Source: Scatosoma sp002474405 (lineage in GTDB: Bacteria > Bacillota > Clostridia > Christensenellales > Borkfalkiaceae). Taken from it: a DNA stretch of 31,323 nt. Below are positions 1-6,809 of the stretch, piece by piece; the stretch's first letter is position 1; the number at the start of each line of letters is the position of its first letter. The notes under the pieces are model-generated. The model saw only the letters and a list, made by a program, of their open reading frames with translations, was not told the origin of the DNA and ran no database searches. Location: the NCBI GenBank assembly GCA_937892545.1, contig CALAFO010000091.1, forward strand, positions 1 to 31,323, read 5' to 3'. Made by a program: the position numbers and the translations under genes.

Positions 1-85
1 CACGTAGTGGCGGTGATGAGGGGCAGTCAAACAACGAATAGTTTGTTTTAAACCGTTCGAAATCAAAATTCCGCTTCATCACTCG

Positions 86-121
86 GCTTCCCCTCCGGGG
101 AAGCTGTCTGCGAAGCAGACT
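86..121. repeat. REP-like double palindrome
   Basis: Two adjacent perfect hairpins are visible: an 8-bp stem (86-93 with 97-104, loop TCC) and a 6-bp stem (106-111 with 115-120, loop GAA). Upstream, GTGATGA at 13-19 is the reverse complement of TCATCAC at 76-82, so the unit may extend to the window start. GC-rich double hairpins ending in a GAAGAGG/GATGAGG-like tail are, from general knowledge, common dispersed intergenic repeats in gut clostridial genomes. No T-tract follows, so a terminator is less likely. Only one copy is seen here. Confidence 0.5.
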
Positions 122-268
122 GAAGAGGACGTATTTTTCAAATCCCGCCCTCTCATGGGCAAATCCCGCAACAAATCTTACAAAAGAACGGCTTTTTTCA
201 AAAAATCCGCGCCGTCTTTTTCCTTACTCTATTCCATCAAGTTTCCGCAGCGAAGTGAGGCTTTTCTT

Positions 269-1777
269 ATGTTACATGCAATCAAAGAAAAATTCAAAGA
301 GAGTTTATCCTCGGTATTGCCGGTGGCGCTCATCGTCGCAATTTTGGCGGCGACGGTTGCCCCCGTCGATTCGGGGATTTTTTTGTCGTTCTGCGCGGGC
401 GTTCTGCTGCTGGTTCTCGGCATGGGGCTGTTCACGCTGGGCGCCGATTCGTCCATGCTGGAAATCGGCAAAAAGGCGGGCACGAAGCTTACGGAAAGCA
501 AAAAAATCTGGCTTATCGCGTTTGTCAGCTTCGTTATCGGCGTCATCGTAACGGTGGCGGAGCCCGATTTGCAGATTCTCGCCGCGCAGGTAGAGGGCAT
601 AAAACCGATGGCTTTAATCCTTTCCGTCGCCGCGGGCGTGGGCATTTTCTTAACGGCGGCGATGCTGAGAATCGTTTTCGGCATTTCCTTTAAAATCATG
701 CTCGCCGTGCTGTACCCGCTGGTATTCGTGCTTGCTCTGTGCTTTGTGGATAAAAGCTTCTGGGCGCTTGCGTTCGATGCGGGCGGCGTTACCACAGGAC
801 CGATGACGGTGCCGTTCATCATGGCGCTCGGCGTTGGCGTGGCGGCGATACATAAAGGTAAAAAAGGCAACGATTCGTTCGGTCTCGTCGCGCTGTCCAG
901 CATCGGTCCCGTCATCGCCGTGCTCATTCTCGGCATGCTGTTCGAAGTGAGCGGCAAAGATCTCGGCGCCGCGGTGGTCGCGCCCGAAACCACGCGCAAC
1001 GTTCTGAAAGATTACGGCGCGGGGCTTGTGGAATATTTAAAGGAAGTAGGGCTGGCGCTCTCGCCCATCGTGGCGTTTTTCCTGTTGTTCCAGCTGTTCA
1101 CGCGCGCCTTCACGAAGCGTCAGGCAATCAAAGTGGGCGTAGGGCTTATTTACACGTTCGTCGGGCTCACGCTGTTCCTCACGGGCGCCAACGTCGGCTT
1201 CATGCCCGTCGGCGCAAAGATGGGCGAAACGCTCGCGGGAATCGCGGGCGGCTGGCTGCTGGTCCCCGTCGGCGCGATCATCGGCTACTTCATCGTGGCG
1301 GCGGAACCCGCCGTATACGTGCTCAATAAAGAAGTGGAACATACCAGCGCGGGCGCCGTTACTGCAAAGGCGATGAACCGCGGACTCTGCGCGGGCGTGT
1401 CGTTCGCCGTGGCGCTGGCGTTTTTCCGCATCATCGCGGGCTTCAACATCATGTGGGTGCTGGTGCCGGGCTATGCCGTCGCGCTGATTTTAATGATTTT
1501 CTGCCCGTCGATGTTCACGGGCATCGCGTTCGATTCGGGCGGCGTGGCAAGCGGCGCCATGGTGTCCTCGTTCGTACTGCCCATGGCAAAGGGCGCCTGC
1601 GAAATTCTCGCGCCGGGGCAGACGATGACGCTCGCGTTCGGCTCGGTCGCGCTCGTCGCGCTCGCGCCGCTCATCTCCATTCAGATACTCGGCGTAACCT
1701 ACAAACGCAAAACGGCGATTTACAAGCGCACGTTCTTAAACGAGGAAGATACCTTCCTTAATTTCGAAGCGGACTGA
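269..1777 (+). CDS. DUF1538 family integral membrane protein (two repeats), putative ion or small-molecule transporter
   Basis: A 502-residue polytopic membrane protein made of two homologous halves. Each half carries the same signature: F-D-A-G-G-V-T-T-G-x-M at about residue 169 and F-D-S-G-G-V-A-S-G-A-M at about residue 421, 252 residues apart. The segment TVAEPDLQILAAQ (first half) and AAEPAVYVLNKEV (second half) is a second matching pair. This is the DUF1538 architecture. DUF1538 proteins from Halomonas (UmpA/UmpB) have, from memory, been reported as a two-component Na+/H+ antiporter, and this single chain would correspond to both halves fused. Substrate here is unknown. The start at 269 is chosen because AGTGAGG lies 8 nt upstream; the open frame runs back to an ATG at 155, but that stretch reads as non-membrane filler. 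The stop is 13 nt before a P-II-like gene, so the two are probably co-transcribed and the P-II protein may gate the transporter, as GlnK gates AmtB. Confidence 0.8.
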   Translation: MLHAIKEKFKESLSSVLPVALIVAILAATVAPVDSGIFLSFCAGVLLLVLGMGLFTLGADSSMLEIGKKAGTKLTESKKIWLIAFVSFVIGVIVTVAEPDLQILAAQVEGIKPMALILSVAAGVGIFLTAAMLRIVFGISFKIMLAVLYPLVFVLALCFVDKSFWALAFDAGGVTTGPMTVPFIMALGVGVAAIHKGKKGNDSFGLVALSSIGPVIAVLILGMLFEVSGKDLGAAVVAPETTRNVLKDYGAGLVEYLKEVGLALSPIVAFFLLFQLFTRAFTKRQAIKVGVGLIYTFVGLTLFLTGANVGFMPVGAKMGETLAGIAGGWLLVPVGAIIGYFIVAAEPAVYVLNKEVEHTSAGAVTAKAMNRGLCAGVSFAVALAFFRIIAGFNIMWVLVPGYAVALILMIFCPSMFTGIAFDSGGVASGAMVSSFVLPMAKGACEILAPGQTMTLAFGSVALVALAPLISIQILGVTYKRKTAIYKRTFLNEEDTFLNFEAD

Positions 1778-1790
1778 CGGGGAAACGAAT

Positions 1791-2627
1791 ATGGAAAAAG
1801 GCAAAACGGTATTGAAAAAACTGCAATCGAAAAAATCTTCGCGCACGGCGGAACGCGCGGGCAACGGCGCGGCGGAACGCGGCGCCAATTTAAAAGCCCT
1901 CGTCGGCATCTTATCCCTGCGCGACGCGGAAAAGCTCACGGAACTCGTCAACGGCTCCTGCGCGGCGCTTTCTTACGAAGCGGACGCGAAAGGCACCGCG
2001 CGCAGCTCGGTTCTCGATTATCTGGGTTTGGGCGAAACGGAGAAAAAAATCGTGGTATCTCTTTTCCCGGAACGCGCGGAAGAAGCGGTGCTCAAAGAAA
2101 TTCGCGAAAACATGTCGCTGTATCTGGCGGGAAAAGGCATCTGCTTCACGGTGCCGCTCACGGGCGCGTCGGCAATCGTGGCGAACGCCCTGAAAAAAAG
2201 CGTTTCCGATACGGAAAAAAACGGAGGTAAAAAAGTGAAAACGCAAAGAGAGTATACGCTCATCGTAACCGCAATGCAAAAGGGGTTTGCCGAAGAGGCG
2301 ATGGAAGCCGCGCGCACGGCGGGCGCCGCGGGCGGCACGGTTCTCACGGCGGCAACGCTCGGCGATAAAAAAGCGGAACAGCTCATCGGCGTAACGCTGC
2401 AGAAAGAAACGGACGTCCTGCTGATTCTCGCCAAAAACGACGGCAAAGACGCGATTACCGAAGCGATTTTAAAAAAAGTCGGCTTAAAAACGGACGGCGG
2501 CGGCGTCGTTTTCACGCTTCCCGTCGATAACCTCGTGGGCGTGGGCGGCGTGGGGCTGCGTTCTCCCGAAAAATCCGCGGACGAAGATAAATCCGCCGAC
2601 GAGGAAAAAACCGCAGAAGCGGAGTAA
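1791..2627 (+). CDS. Tandem P-II-like signalling protein (partner of DUF1538 protein)
   Basis: A 278-residue soluble protein with two P-II-like (ferredoxin-fold) halves. The first, about residues 30-135, ends in a GKGICFTVPLTG segment. The second, about 150-258, has EYTLIVTAM, AARTAGAAGGTVL and the typical closing GGGVVFTLPVDNLVGVG. P-II proteins are normally about 110-residue trimeric sensors of nucleotides and 2-oxoglutarate; the long uridylylation T-loop is not recognisable here. The C-terminal tail is acidic and repetitive (SADEDK, SADEEK). GGGGAAA lies 8 nt before the ATG. Inside the gene, GGAGG (2223-2227) sits 7 nt before an in-frame GTG (2235), which could start a 130-residue second-domain protein alone. 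P-II genes next to DUF1538 genes are a recurring pairing in Firmicutes from general knowledge; regulation of the upstream transporter is inference. Confidence 0.75.
   Translation: MEKGKTVLKKLQSKKSSRTAERAGNGAAERGANLKALVGILSLRDAEKLTELVNGSCAALSYEADAKGTARSSVLDYLGLGETEKKIVVSLFPERAEEAVLKEIRENMSLYLAGKGICFTVPLTGASAIVANALKKSVSDTEKNGGKKVKTQREYTLIVTAMQKGFAEEAMEAARTAGAAGGTVLTAATLGDKKAEQLIGVTLQKETDVLLILAKNDGKDAITEAILKKVGLKTDGGGVVFTLPVDNLVGVGGVGLRSPEKSADEDKSADEEKTAEAE
2223..2237 (+). promoter_or_regulatory. Possible internal ribosome binding site and GTG start
   Basis: GGAGG at 2223-2227, seven bases, then GTG at 2235-2237 in the same frame as the tandem P-II gene (codon 149). It falls exactly at the linker between the two P-II halves, so initiation here would give a complete single-domain P-II protein of 130 residues starting MKTQREYTLIV. 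GGAGGT also encodes Gly-Gly in the long frame, so chance is possible. Confidence 0.45.
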
Positions 2628-2740
2628 AAACAAGACTTCCGGGAAGATGAAAATCAAACGGGTATTGTGTCGAAAAAGTTTACAAGAAGTGAAAAAAAAT
2701 CACAAAAAAAAGTTTTTTTCGCATTTTTTCGGGGTTGCGT

Positions 2741-2769
2741 TTGACAATTCCCAAGAAGTATGGTATAGT
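2741..2769 (+). promoter_or_regulatory. Sigma-A promoter of the xpt/nucleoside-uptake operon
   Basis: TTGACA (2741-2746) and TATAGT (2764-2769) are separated by 17 bp, with TG-rich sequence just upstream of the -10 box. Transcription should begin near 2776, about 40 nt before the guanine riboswitch aptamer. Confidence 0.8.
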
Positions 2770-2812
2770 GTAGACAAGCTCGCGAGGGCAGACAAAACTC
2801 CATAACGTAAAA

Positions 2813-2885
2813 GCCGATATATGTTCCCTGAAGTGGTGGGAATGTCTCTACCGCAGTACCCGAAAACCAACTGCGACTATCGAGC
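2813..2885 (+). promoter_or_regulatory. Guanine-class purine riboswitch aptamer
   Basis: Three-way junction of the purine riboswitch. P1 is CGATA (2815-2819) with TATCG (2878-2882), extendable by GC past a bulged A2883. P2 is TTCCC/GGGAA (2824-2828 with 2838-2842). J2/3 holds the near-invariant TCTACC (2847-2852). P3 is GCAGT/ACTGC (2853-2857 with 2870-2874). J3/1 is GACTAT. Loop 2 has GG and loop 3 has CC for the loop-loop contact, although loop 2 (TGAAGTGGT) differs from the common GATATGG. The ligand-selecting pyrimidine of J3/1 is C (2877), as in guanine/hypoxanthine-binding members rather than U as in adenine ones. The next gene is xpt, the classic target. Confidence 0.85.
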
Positions 2886-2972
2886 GGTTTTTCCTTTTTC
2901 TTTTTTTTATAAAGGAAGAGGGAGAAACGGTATTGGCGAAGAAAACCGCGTTTTCTCGCCTTTTATTTTTTT
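2884..2972 (+). terminator. Riboswitch expression platform: antiterminator and intrinsic terminator
   Basis: The terminator stem is GGCGA-A-GAAAAC (2935-2946) paired with GTTTTCTCGCC (2950-2960), with one bulged A, followed by TTTTATTTTTTT (2961-2972). GCGGTTTT at 2884-2891, immediately 3' of the aptamer, is perfectly complementary to AAAACCGC at 2942-2949 and would form an antiterminator that destroys the terminator stem. G2884 and C2885 are shared with extended P1. Purine binding should therefore stabilise P1, free the terminator and switch the operon off. Confidence 0.8.
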
Positions 2973-3035
2973 ACAGGCTCAGACAAGCAGACGGCTGAAA
3001 CAACGTCGGGATCACGAAGGAGAGGGTTTTACGAA

Positions 3036-3608
3036 ATGAAAGCGTTGGAAGAAAAAATACTCAAAGAAGGGCAGGTACTTCCGGGCAACGTCCTGAAAGT
3101 CGGTTCGTTTCTCAATCAGCAGGTAGACGCGGTATTTTTAAAAGAAATGGCGAAAGAAACGCGCCGCCTGTTTTCAGACGGGAACATCACGAAAGTGCTC
3201 ACCGTAGAAGCTTCGGGCATCGCGTTCGCCACGGCGGTGGCGATGGAACTGGGCGTGCCCATGGTCTTTGCGAAGAAGCATCCTTCCGCAAACGTTTCGG
3301 GCGAGCAGTACAGCGCGGCGGTATATTCCTACACGCACAAACAAACCTACAACGTGGCGGTAACGAAAGATTATCTTTCTTCTGCCGACAGAGTGCTGAT
3401 TACCGACGATTTTCTTGCCGGCGGCAACGCTTTGAAAGGGTTGATCGATATAGCGAATCAGGCGGGCGCCGAGGTAGTGGGCTGCTGCGCGGAGATTGAA
3501 AAGGGCTTTCAGGGCGGCGGCGACGAGCTGCGCGCGAAGGGCTATAAAGTGGAATCCCTTGCAATCATCGAAAGTATGAACGAAAGCGAAATTTCGTTCA
3601 GAAAATAA
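3036..3608 (+). CDS. xpt: Xanthine phosphoribosyltransferase
   Basis: Converts xanthine and PRPP to XMP in cytosolic purine salvage. The 190-residue length is typical of Xpt. It starts MKALEEKILKEGQVLPGNVL, close to known Xpt N-termini, and the PRPP-binding motif is VLITDDFLAGGNALKGL with the acidic pair at D124-D125; the usual AxG-Q/T part reads A-G-G-N here. SIAAAT-like base-binding region is VEASGIAFATAVA. Start: AGAGGG lies about 9 nt before the ATG. It is the first gene after a guanine riboswitch and is followed after 61 nt, without a terminator, by a nucleoside-type ABC importer, so uptake and salvage of purines appear to be under one switch. Confidence 0.93.
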   Translation: MKALEEKILKEGQVLPGNVLKVGSFLNQQVDAVFLKEMAKETRRLFSDGNITKVLTVEASGIAFATAVAMELGVPMVFAKKHPSANVSGEQYSAAVYSYTHKQTYNVAVTKDYLSSADRVLITDDFLAGGNALKGLIDIANQAGAEVVGCCAEIEKGFQGGGDELRAKGYKVESLAIIESMNESEISFRK

Positions 3609-3669
3609 AAACGTATTAAATTTTTTTGGCCTGCGGCGAAAAAACGTCCGGGCAAAGGAGAAAAAATCT

Positions 3670-4899
3670 ATGAAGAAACTTGTATCTCTGGCTCTTTCGG
3701 CTGTGATGGCATGCGGCGTTACCGCCGCGCTTGCGGGATGCGGCGAGGAAAAATCCTCCTTCGAAAAGGTAAACAAAGCGGACCTCAAAATCGGTCTTAT
3801 CACGCTTCACGATACCTCTTCCACGTACGATAAGAACTTCATCGAAGCGATGTACGAAGCGGCTGAAAACAAAGGTCTTACGAAAGAACAGGTACTTCTT
3901 GTAACCGGTATCGACGAAACCGAAGCTTGCTACAACGCGGCGAAAAACCTTGTTTCGCAGGGCTGCCAGGCAATCTTCGCCGATTCCTTCGGGCACGAAG
4001 ATTATATGATTCAGGCTGCGCAGGAATATTCGAACGTCCGTTTCTGCCACGCTACCGGCACGAAAGCGCACACGCTCAACATGGATAACTTCTCCAATGC
4101 TTTCGCTTCCATTTACGAAGGCAGATACCTTGCCGGTATCGCCGCAGGCATGAAGCTCAACGAAATCGGTTCTACCGCTGCCGATCACGTAATGGGTTAC
4201 GTAGGCGCGTTCCCTTACGCCGAAGTGGTTTCCGGTTACACCTCCTTCTATCTCGGCGCTAAGTCCGTTTGCCCCGACGTTACCATGAAGGTTCGTTACA
4301 CCGGTTCCTGGTACGATACCGATATCGAACACGATACCGCCGAAACGCTGATCAAGAAAGACAACTGCAAGCTGATTTCCCAGCACGCCGATTCTTACGG
4401 CGCCCCCAACGCCTGCGAAGAAAACAACGTTCCCAACGTTTCCTACAACGGCAGCACCAAGGCGCAGGGTCCCAACAGCTACATCATTTCTTCCAGAATC
4501 AACTGGGCTCCTTACTTCGAATACATGATGGATTGCACGATGAACGGTGAAAAGATCGACGCCGACTGGACGGGCACGATCGCTACCGGCTCGGTAGAAC
4601 TCATCGACCTCAACACTTCCGTTGCTGCGGAAGGCACGCAGGCGGCGATTGACGCGGCTAAGGCAGAACTTGAAAACGGTACCCGTTTCGTATTTGCCAA
4701 CTTCACGTATGGCGGCGGCAAGACCCTTACGACGGAACTCCTTGCGGACGTAGATACGGACGAAAATTACACTGCCGATACGAAGGTTGTGGAAGATAAG
4801 AAAGGCAAGCCGGTATTCATGGAATCCAAATTCCGCTCCGCTCCTTACTTCGAATTGAGAGTGGACGGCATCACCGAACTTCAGAATGCCGCTAACTAA
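3670..4899 (+). CDS. BMP/Med-family substrate-binding lipoprotein, probable nucleoside importer subunit
   Basis: A 409-residue extracellular lipoprotein. The signal peptide is MKKLVSLALSAVMACGVTAA with lipobox L21-A-G-C24, so the mature protein should be anchored through Cys24. The mature part begins near residue 38 with DLKIGLITLHDTSSTYDKNF, the BMP (PnrA-like) fold, and later shows NLVSQGCQAIFADSFGHED and a YEGRYLAGIAAGM segment typical of the family. Family members (PnrA, NupN, BmpA) bind purine or other nucleosides and feed ABC importers. AAAGGAG lies 9 nt before the ATG. The placement between xpt and a matching ATPase/permease set, behind a guanine riboswitch, supports purine nucleoside uptake; the exact ligand is inferred. 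Confidence 0.88.
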   Translation: MKKLVSLALSAVMACGVTAALAGCGEEKSSFEKVNKADLKIGLITLHDTSSTYDKNFIEAMYEAAENKGLTKEQVLLVTGIDETEACYNAAKNLVSQGCQAIFADSFGHEDYMIQAAQEYSNVRFCHATGTKAHTLNMDNFSNAFASIYEGRYLAGIAAGMKLNEIGSTAADHVMGYVGAFPYAEVVSGYTSFYLGAKSVCPDVTMKVRYTGSWYDTDIEHDTAETLIKKDNCKLISQHADSYGAPNACEENNVPNVSYNGSTKAQGPNSYIISSRINWAPYFEYMMDCTMNGEKIDADWTGTIATGSVELIDLNTSVAAEGTQAAIDAAKAELENGTRFVFANFTYGGGKTLTTELLADVDTDENYTADTKVVEDKKGKPVFMESKFRSAPYFELRVDGITELQNAAN

Positions 4900-4928
4900 T
4901 CGGAAAAAATATTGAACACAAAGGAAAG

Positions 4929-4947
4929 GGCGGAGATTTTCTCCGCC
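4929..4947 (+). other. Intercistronic hairpin between binding protein and ATPase genes
   Basis: Perfect 8-bp stem GGCGGAGA/TCTCCGCC with loop TTT. It is followed by ATCCTGCTTTATT rather than a run of T, so it would be at best a weak attenuator. A second small hairpin, GTCCG/CGGAC (4977-4981 with 4988-4992), precedes the ribosome binding site of the next gene. Hairpins in this place commonly keep the binding-protein mRNA more abundant than the distal transporter genes. Confidence 0.5.
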
Positions 4948-5012
4948 TTATCCTGCTTTATTAAATGATTTTTTCTGTCCGTCTTATCGGACGGGCTCAA
5001 CGGAGGTAGCGC

Positions 5013-6809
5013 GTGGAAAGAGAAATTGCGCTGGAAATGAGAGGCGTTTCGAAGTATTTCGGAAGCGTCGTGGCAAACAAAAACGTAAATCTCAAAGTGT
5101 ATAAAGGCGAGATTTTAGCCGTGCTCGGCGAAAACGGCAGCGGCAAAACCACTCTGATGAACATGATTTCGGGCATCTATTTCCCGGATGAAGGGCAAAC
5201 GTTCGTCGGCGGCGAAGAGGCGGTCATCCGCTCCCCGCAGGACGCGTTCGCGTATAAAATCGGCATGATTCACCAGCATTTCAAACTGGTGGACGTATTC
5301 ACCGCCGCGCAGAACATCGTTCTCGGCGTGAAAAACGAACCGAAACCCGTAGACGACAAAAAGAACGCTTTTTCGAAATTTTTCGCGAAAATCGGCAGAA
5401 AAATGGAAAGCGGCTTGTACAAGAAAAAGGAAGTCGCCGCGCAGGTGAAAGAAATCGCCGATAAATACGGTTTCGAAATCGATCCCAACAAGAAAATTTA
5501 CGATATGTCCGTCTCGGAAAAACAGACGGTGGAAATCGTAAAGGTGTTGTACCGCGGCGCCAACGTGCTTATTCTGGACGAGCCCACCGCCGTTTTAACC
5601 CCGCAGGAAACGGAAAAACTGTTCGCTGTGCTCCGTAAAATGAAAGAGGACGGCAAGTCCATCATCATCATCACCCACAAACTCAACGAAGTGCTTGCCG
5701 TATCCGATCGCGTGGCGATTTTAAGAAAGGGCGAATCCGTGGGCGAAATCGCTACGAAAGACGCCGACGAAAACAAACTCACCGAATTGATGGTGGGCAA
5801 GAAAGTGGCGCTCAACATCGAACGCAGCATGCCCGAAAATTGCGAGGACAGGCTGGAAATCAAAGGCTTGAATTTAAAAAACCGCGACGGCGTAAAGGTA
5901 CTGGATAACGTTTCGTTCACGGCGAAATCGGGCGAAATTCTCGGCATCGCGGGCATTGCGGGCAGCGGGCAGAAAGAACTGCTGGAAGCCATCGCCGGCT
6001 TGCAGAAGCTGGAAAGCGGCGATATGATTTTCCACAACCCCAAAAAGGATAAGCCCGTAACGTTCTTCCACAAAGATCTGCACCGCGTGAAAGAGCTGGC
6101 GAAAGAGGGCGCGTTCCGCTACGAAAACGGCGAAACCGTCGATTTTACGGGCAAGTCCGATAAAGAAATCAAAGAACTCGTCAACGCGGGCAAAGTGCTT
6201 TTCAAAGAGGACGAAATCATCGATCTGAAAGATAAAACGCCTCTGCAAATCCGCGAACTTGGCATCCGCCTTTCGTTCGTTCCCGAAGATCGCCTCGGCA
6301 TGGGGCTCGTCGGCAATATGGACATCGTGGATAACATGATGCTCAGAAGCTACCGCAAGGGCAATTCCGTGTTCCTCGATCGCAGCAAACCGGGAAAACT
6401 GGCGGACGACATCATCGAAGAACTGGAAGTGGTTACGCCCTCGGCGCATACGCCCGTAAGAAGGCTTTCGGGCGGCAACGTGCAGAAGGTGCTGGTCGGG
6501 CGCGAAATCGCTTCCGCACCGAAAGTTTTAATGGCGGCGTACCCCGTACGCGGACTCGACATCAATTCGTCGTATACCATCTACAATCTTTTAAACAAGC
6601 AAAAAGAAAACGGCGCTGCGGTCATTTTCGTCGGCGAAGATCTCGACGTGCTCATCGAACTGTGCGATCGGATTCTCGTCATCGGTTCCGGCAAGGTTAC
6701 GGGCGTCGTAGACGGCAGAACCGCAAACAAGAGCGAAATCGGTCTGCTGATGGTAAAAACGGAAGCCGCCGGAAACGGCGACGGCGTGAAGGAGGCTGTC
6801 AATGACTGA
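5013..6809 (+). CDS. Nucleoside-type ABC importer ATPase (two nucleotide-binding domains)
   Basis: A 598-residue cytosolic double ABC ATPase of the sugar/nucleoside (NupO/RnsB-like) type. Domain 1 has Walker A GENGSGKTT (39-47), a variant signature MSVSEKQ, and Walker B ILDEPTA (D189-E190). Domain 2 has a degenerate Walker A (GIAGSGQKE), signature LSGGN (485-489) and a degenerate Walker B ending in RGLDI (D516); one intact and one weakened site is usual in this family. It is about 90 residues longer than typical members (near 510). Extra sequence lies at about 110-145 (lysine-rich) and at about 345-410 in domain 2, before the SFVPEDRLGMGLV segment. The start is GTG with GGAGG 6 nt upstream. 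The 3' end overlaps the first permease gene by 8 nt. Confidence 0.92.
   Translation: MEREIALEMRGVSKYFGSVVANKNVNLKVYKGEILAVLGENGSGKTTLMNMISGIYFPDEGQTFVGGEEAVIRSPQDAFAYKIGMIHQHFKLVDVFTAAQNIVLGVKNEPKPVDDKKNAFSKFFAKIGRKMESGLYKKKEVAAQVKEIADKYGFEIDPNKKIYDMSVSEKQTVEIVKVLYRGANVLILDEPTAVLTPQETEKLFAVLRKMKEDGKSIIIITHKLNEVLAVSDRVAILRKGESVGEIATKDADENKLTELMVGKKVALNIERSMPENCEDRLEIKGLNLKNRDGVKVLDNVSFTAKSGEILGIAGIAGSGQKELLEAIAGLQKLESGDMIFHNPKKDKPVTFFHKDLHRVKELAKEGAFRYENGETVDFTGKSDKEIKELVNAGKVLFKEDEIIDLKDKTPLQIRELGIRLSFVPEDRLGMGLVGNMDIVDNMMLRSYRKGNSVFLDRSKPGKLADDIIEELEVVTPSAHTPVRRLSGGNVQKVLVGREIASAPKVLMAAYPVRGLDINSSYTIYNLLNKQKENGAAVIFVGEDLDVLIELCDRILVIGSGKVTGVVDGRTANKSEIGLLMVKTEAAGNGDGVKEAVND

Noticed and set aside
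155..268. In-frame upstream extension of the DUF1538 gene from the ATG at 155
   Set aside because: The ATG at 269 has AGTGAGG at the right distance and begins the family-like sequence; the extension is basic, uncharacteristic and close to the palindromic repeat.
229..999. 256-codon reverse-strand open frame
   Set aside because: Antisense to the DUF1538 gene, low-complexity Ser/Thr/Ala/Pro product and no ribosome binding site; a by-product of GC-rich codon use.
3616..4386. 256-codon reverse-strand open frame over the lipoprotein gene
   Set aside because: Fully antisense to a well-supported lipoprotein gene and its leader; the product shows no recognisable domain.
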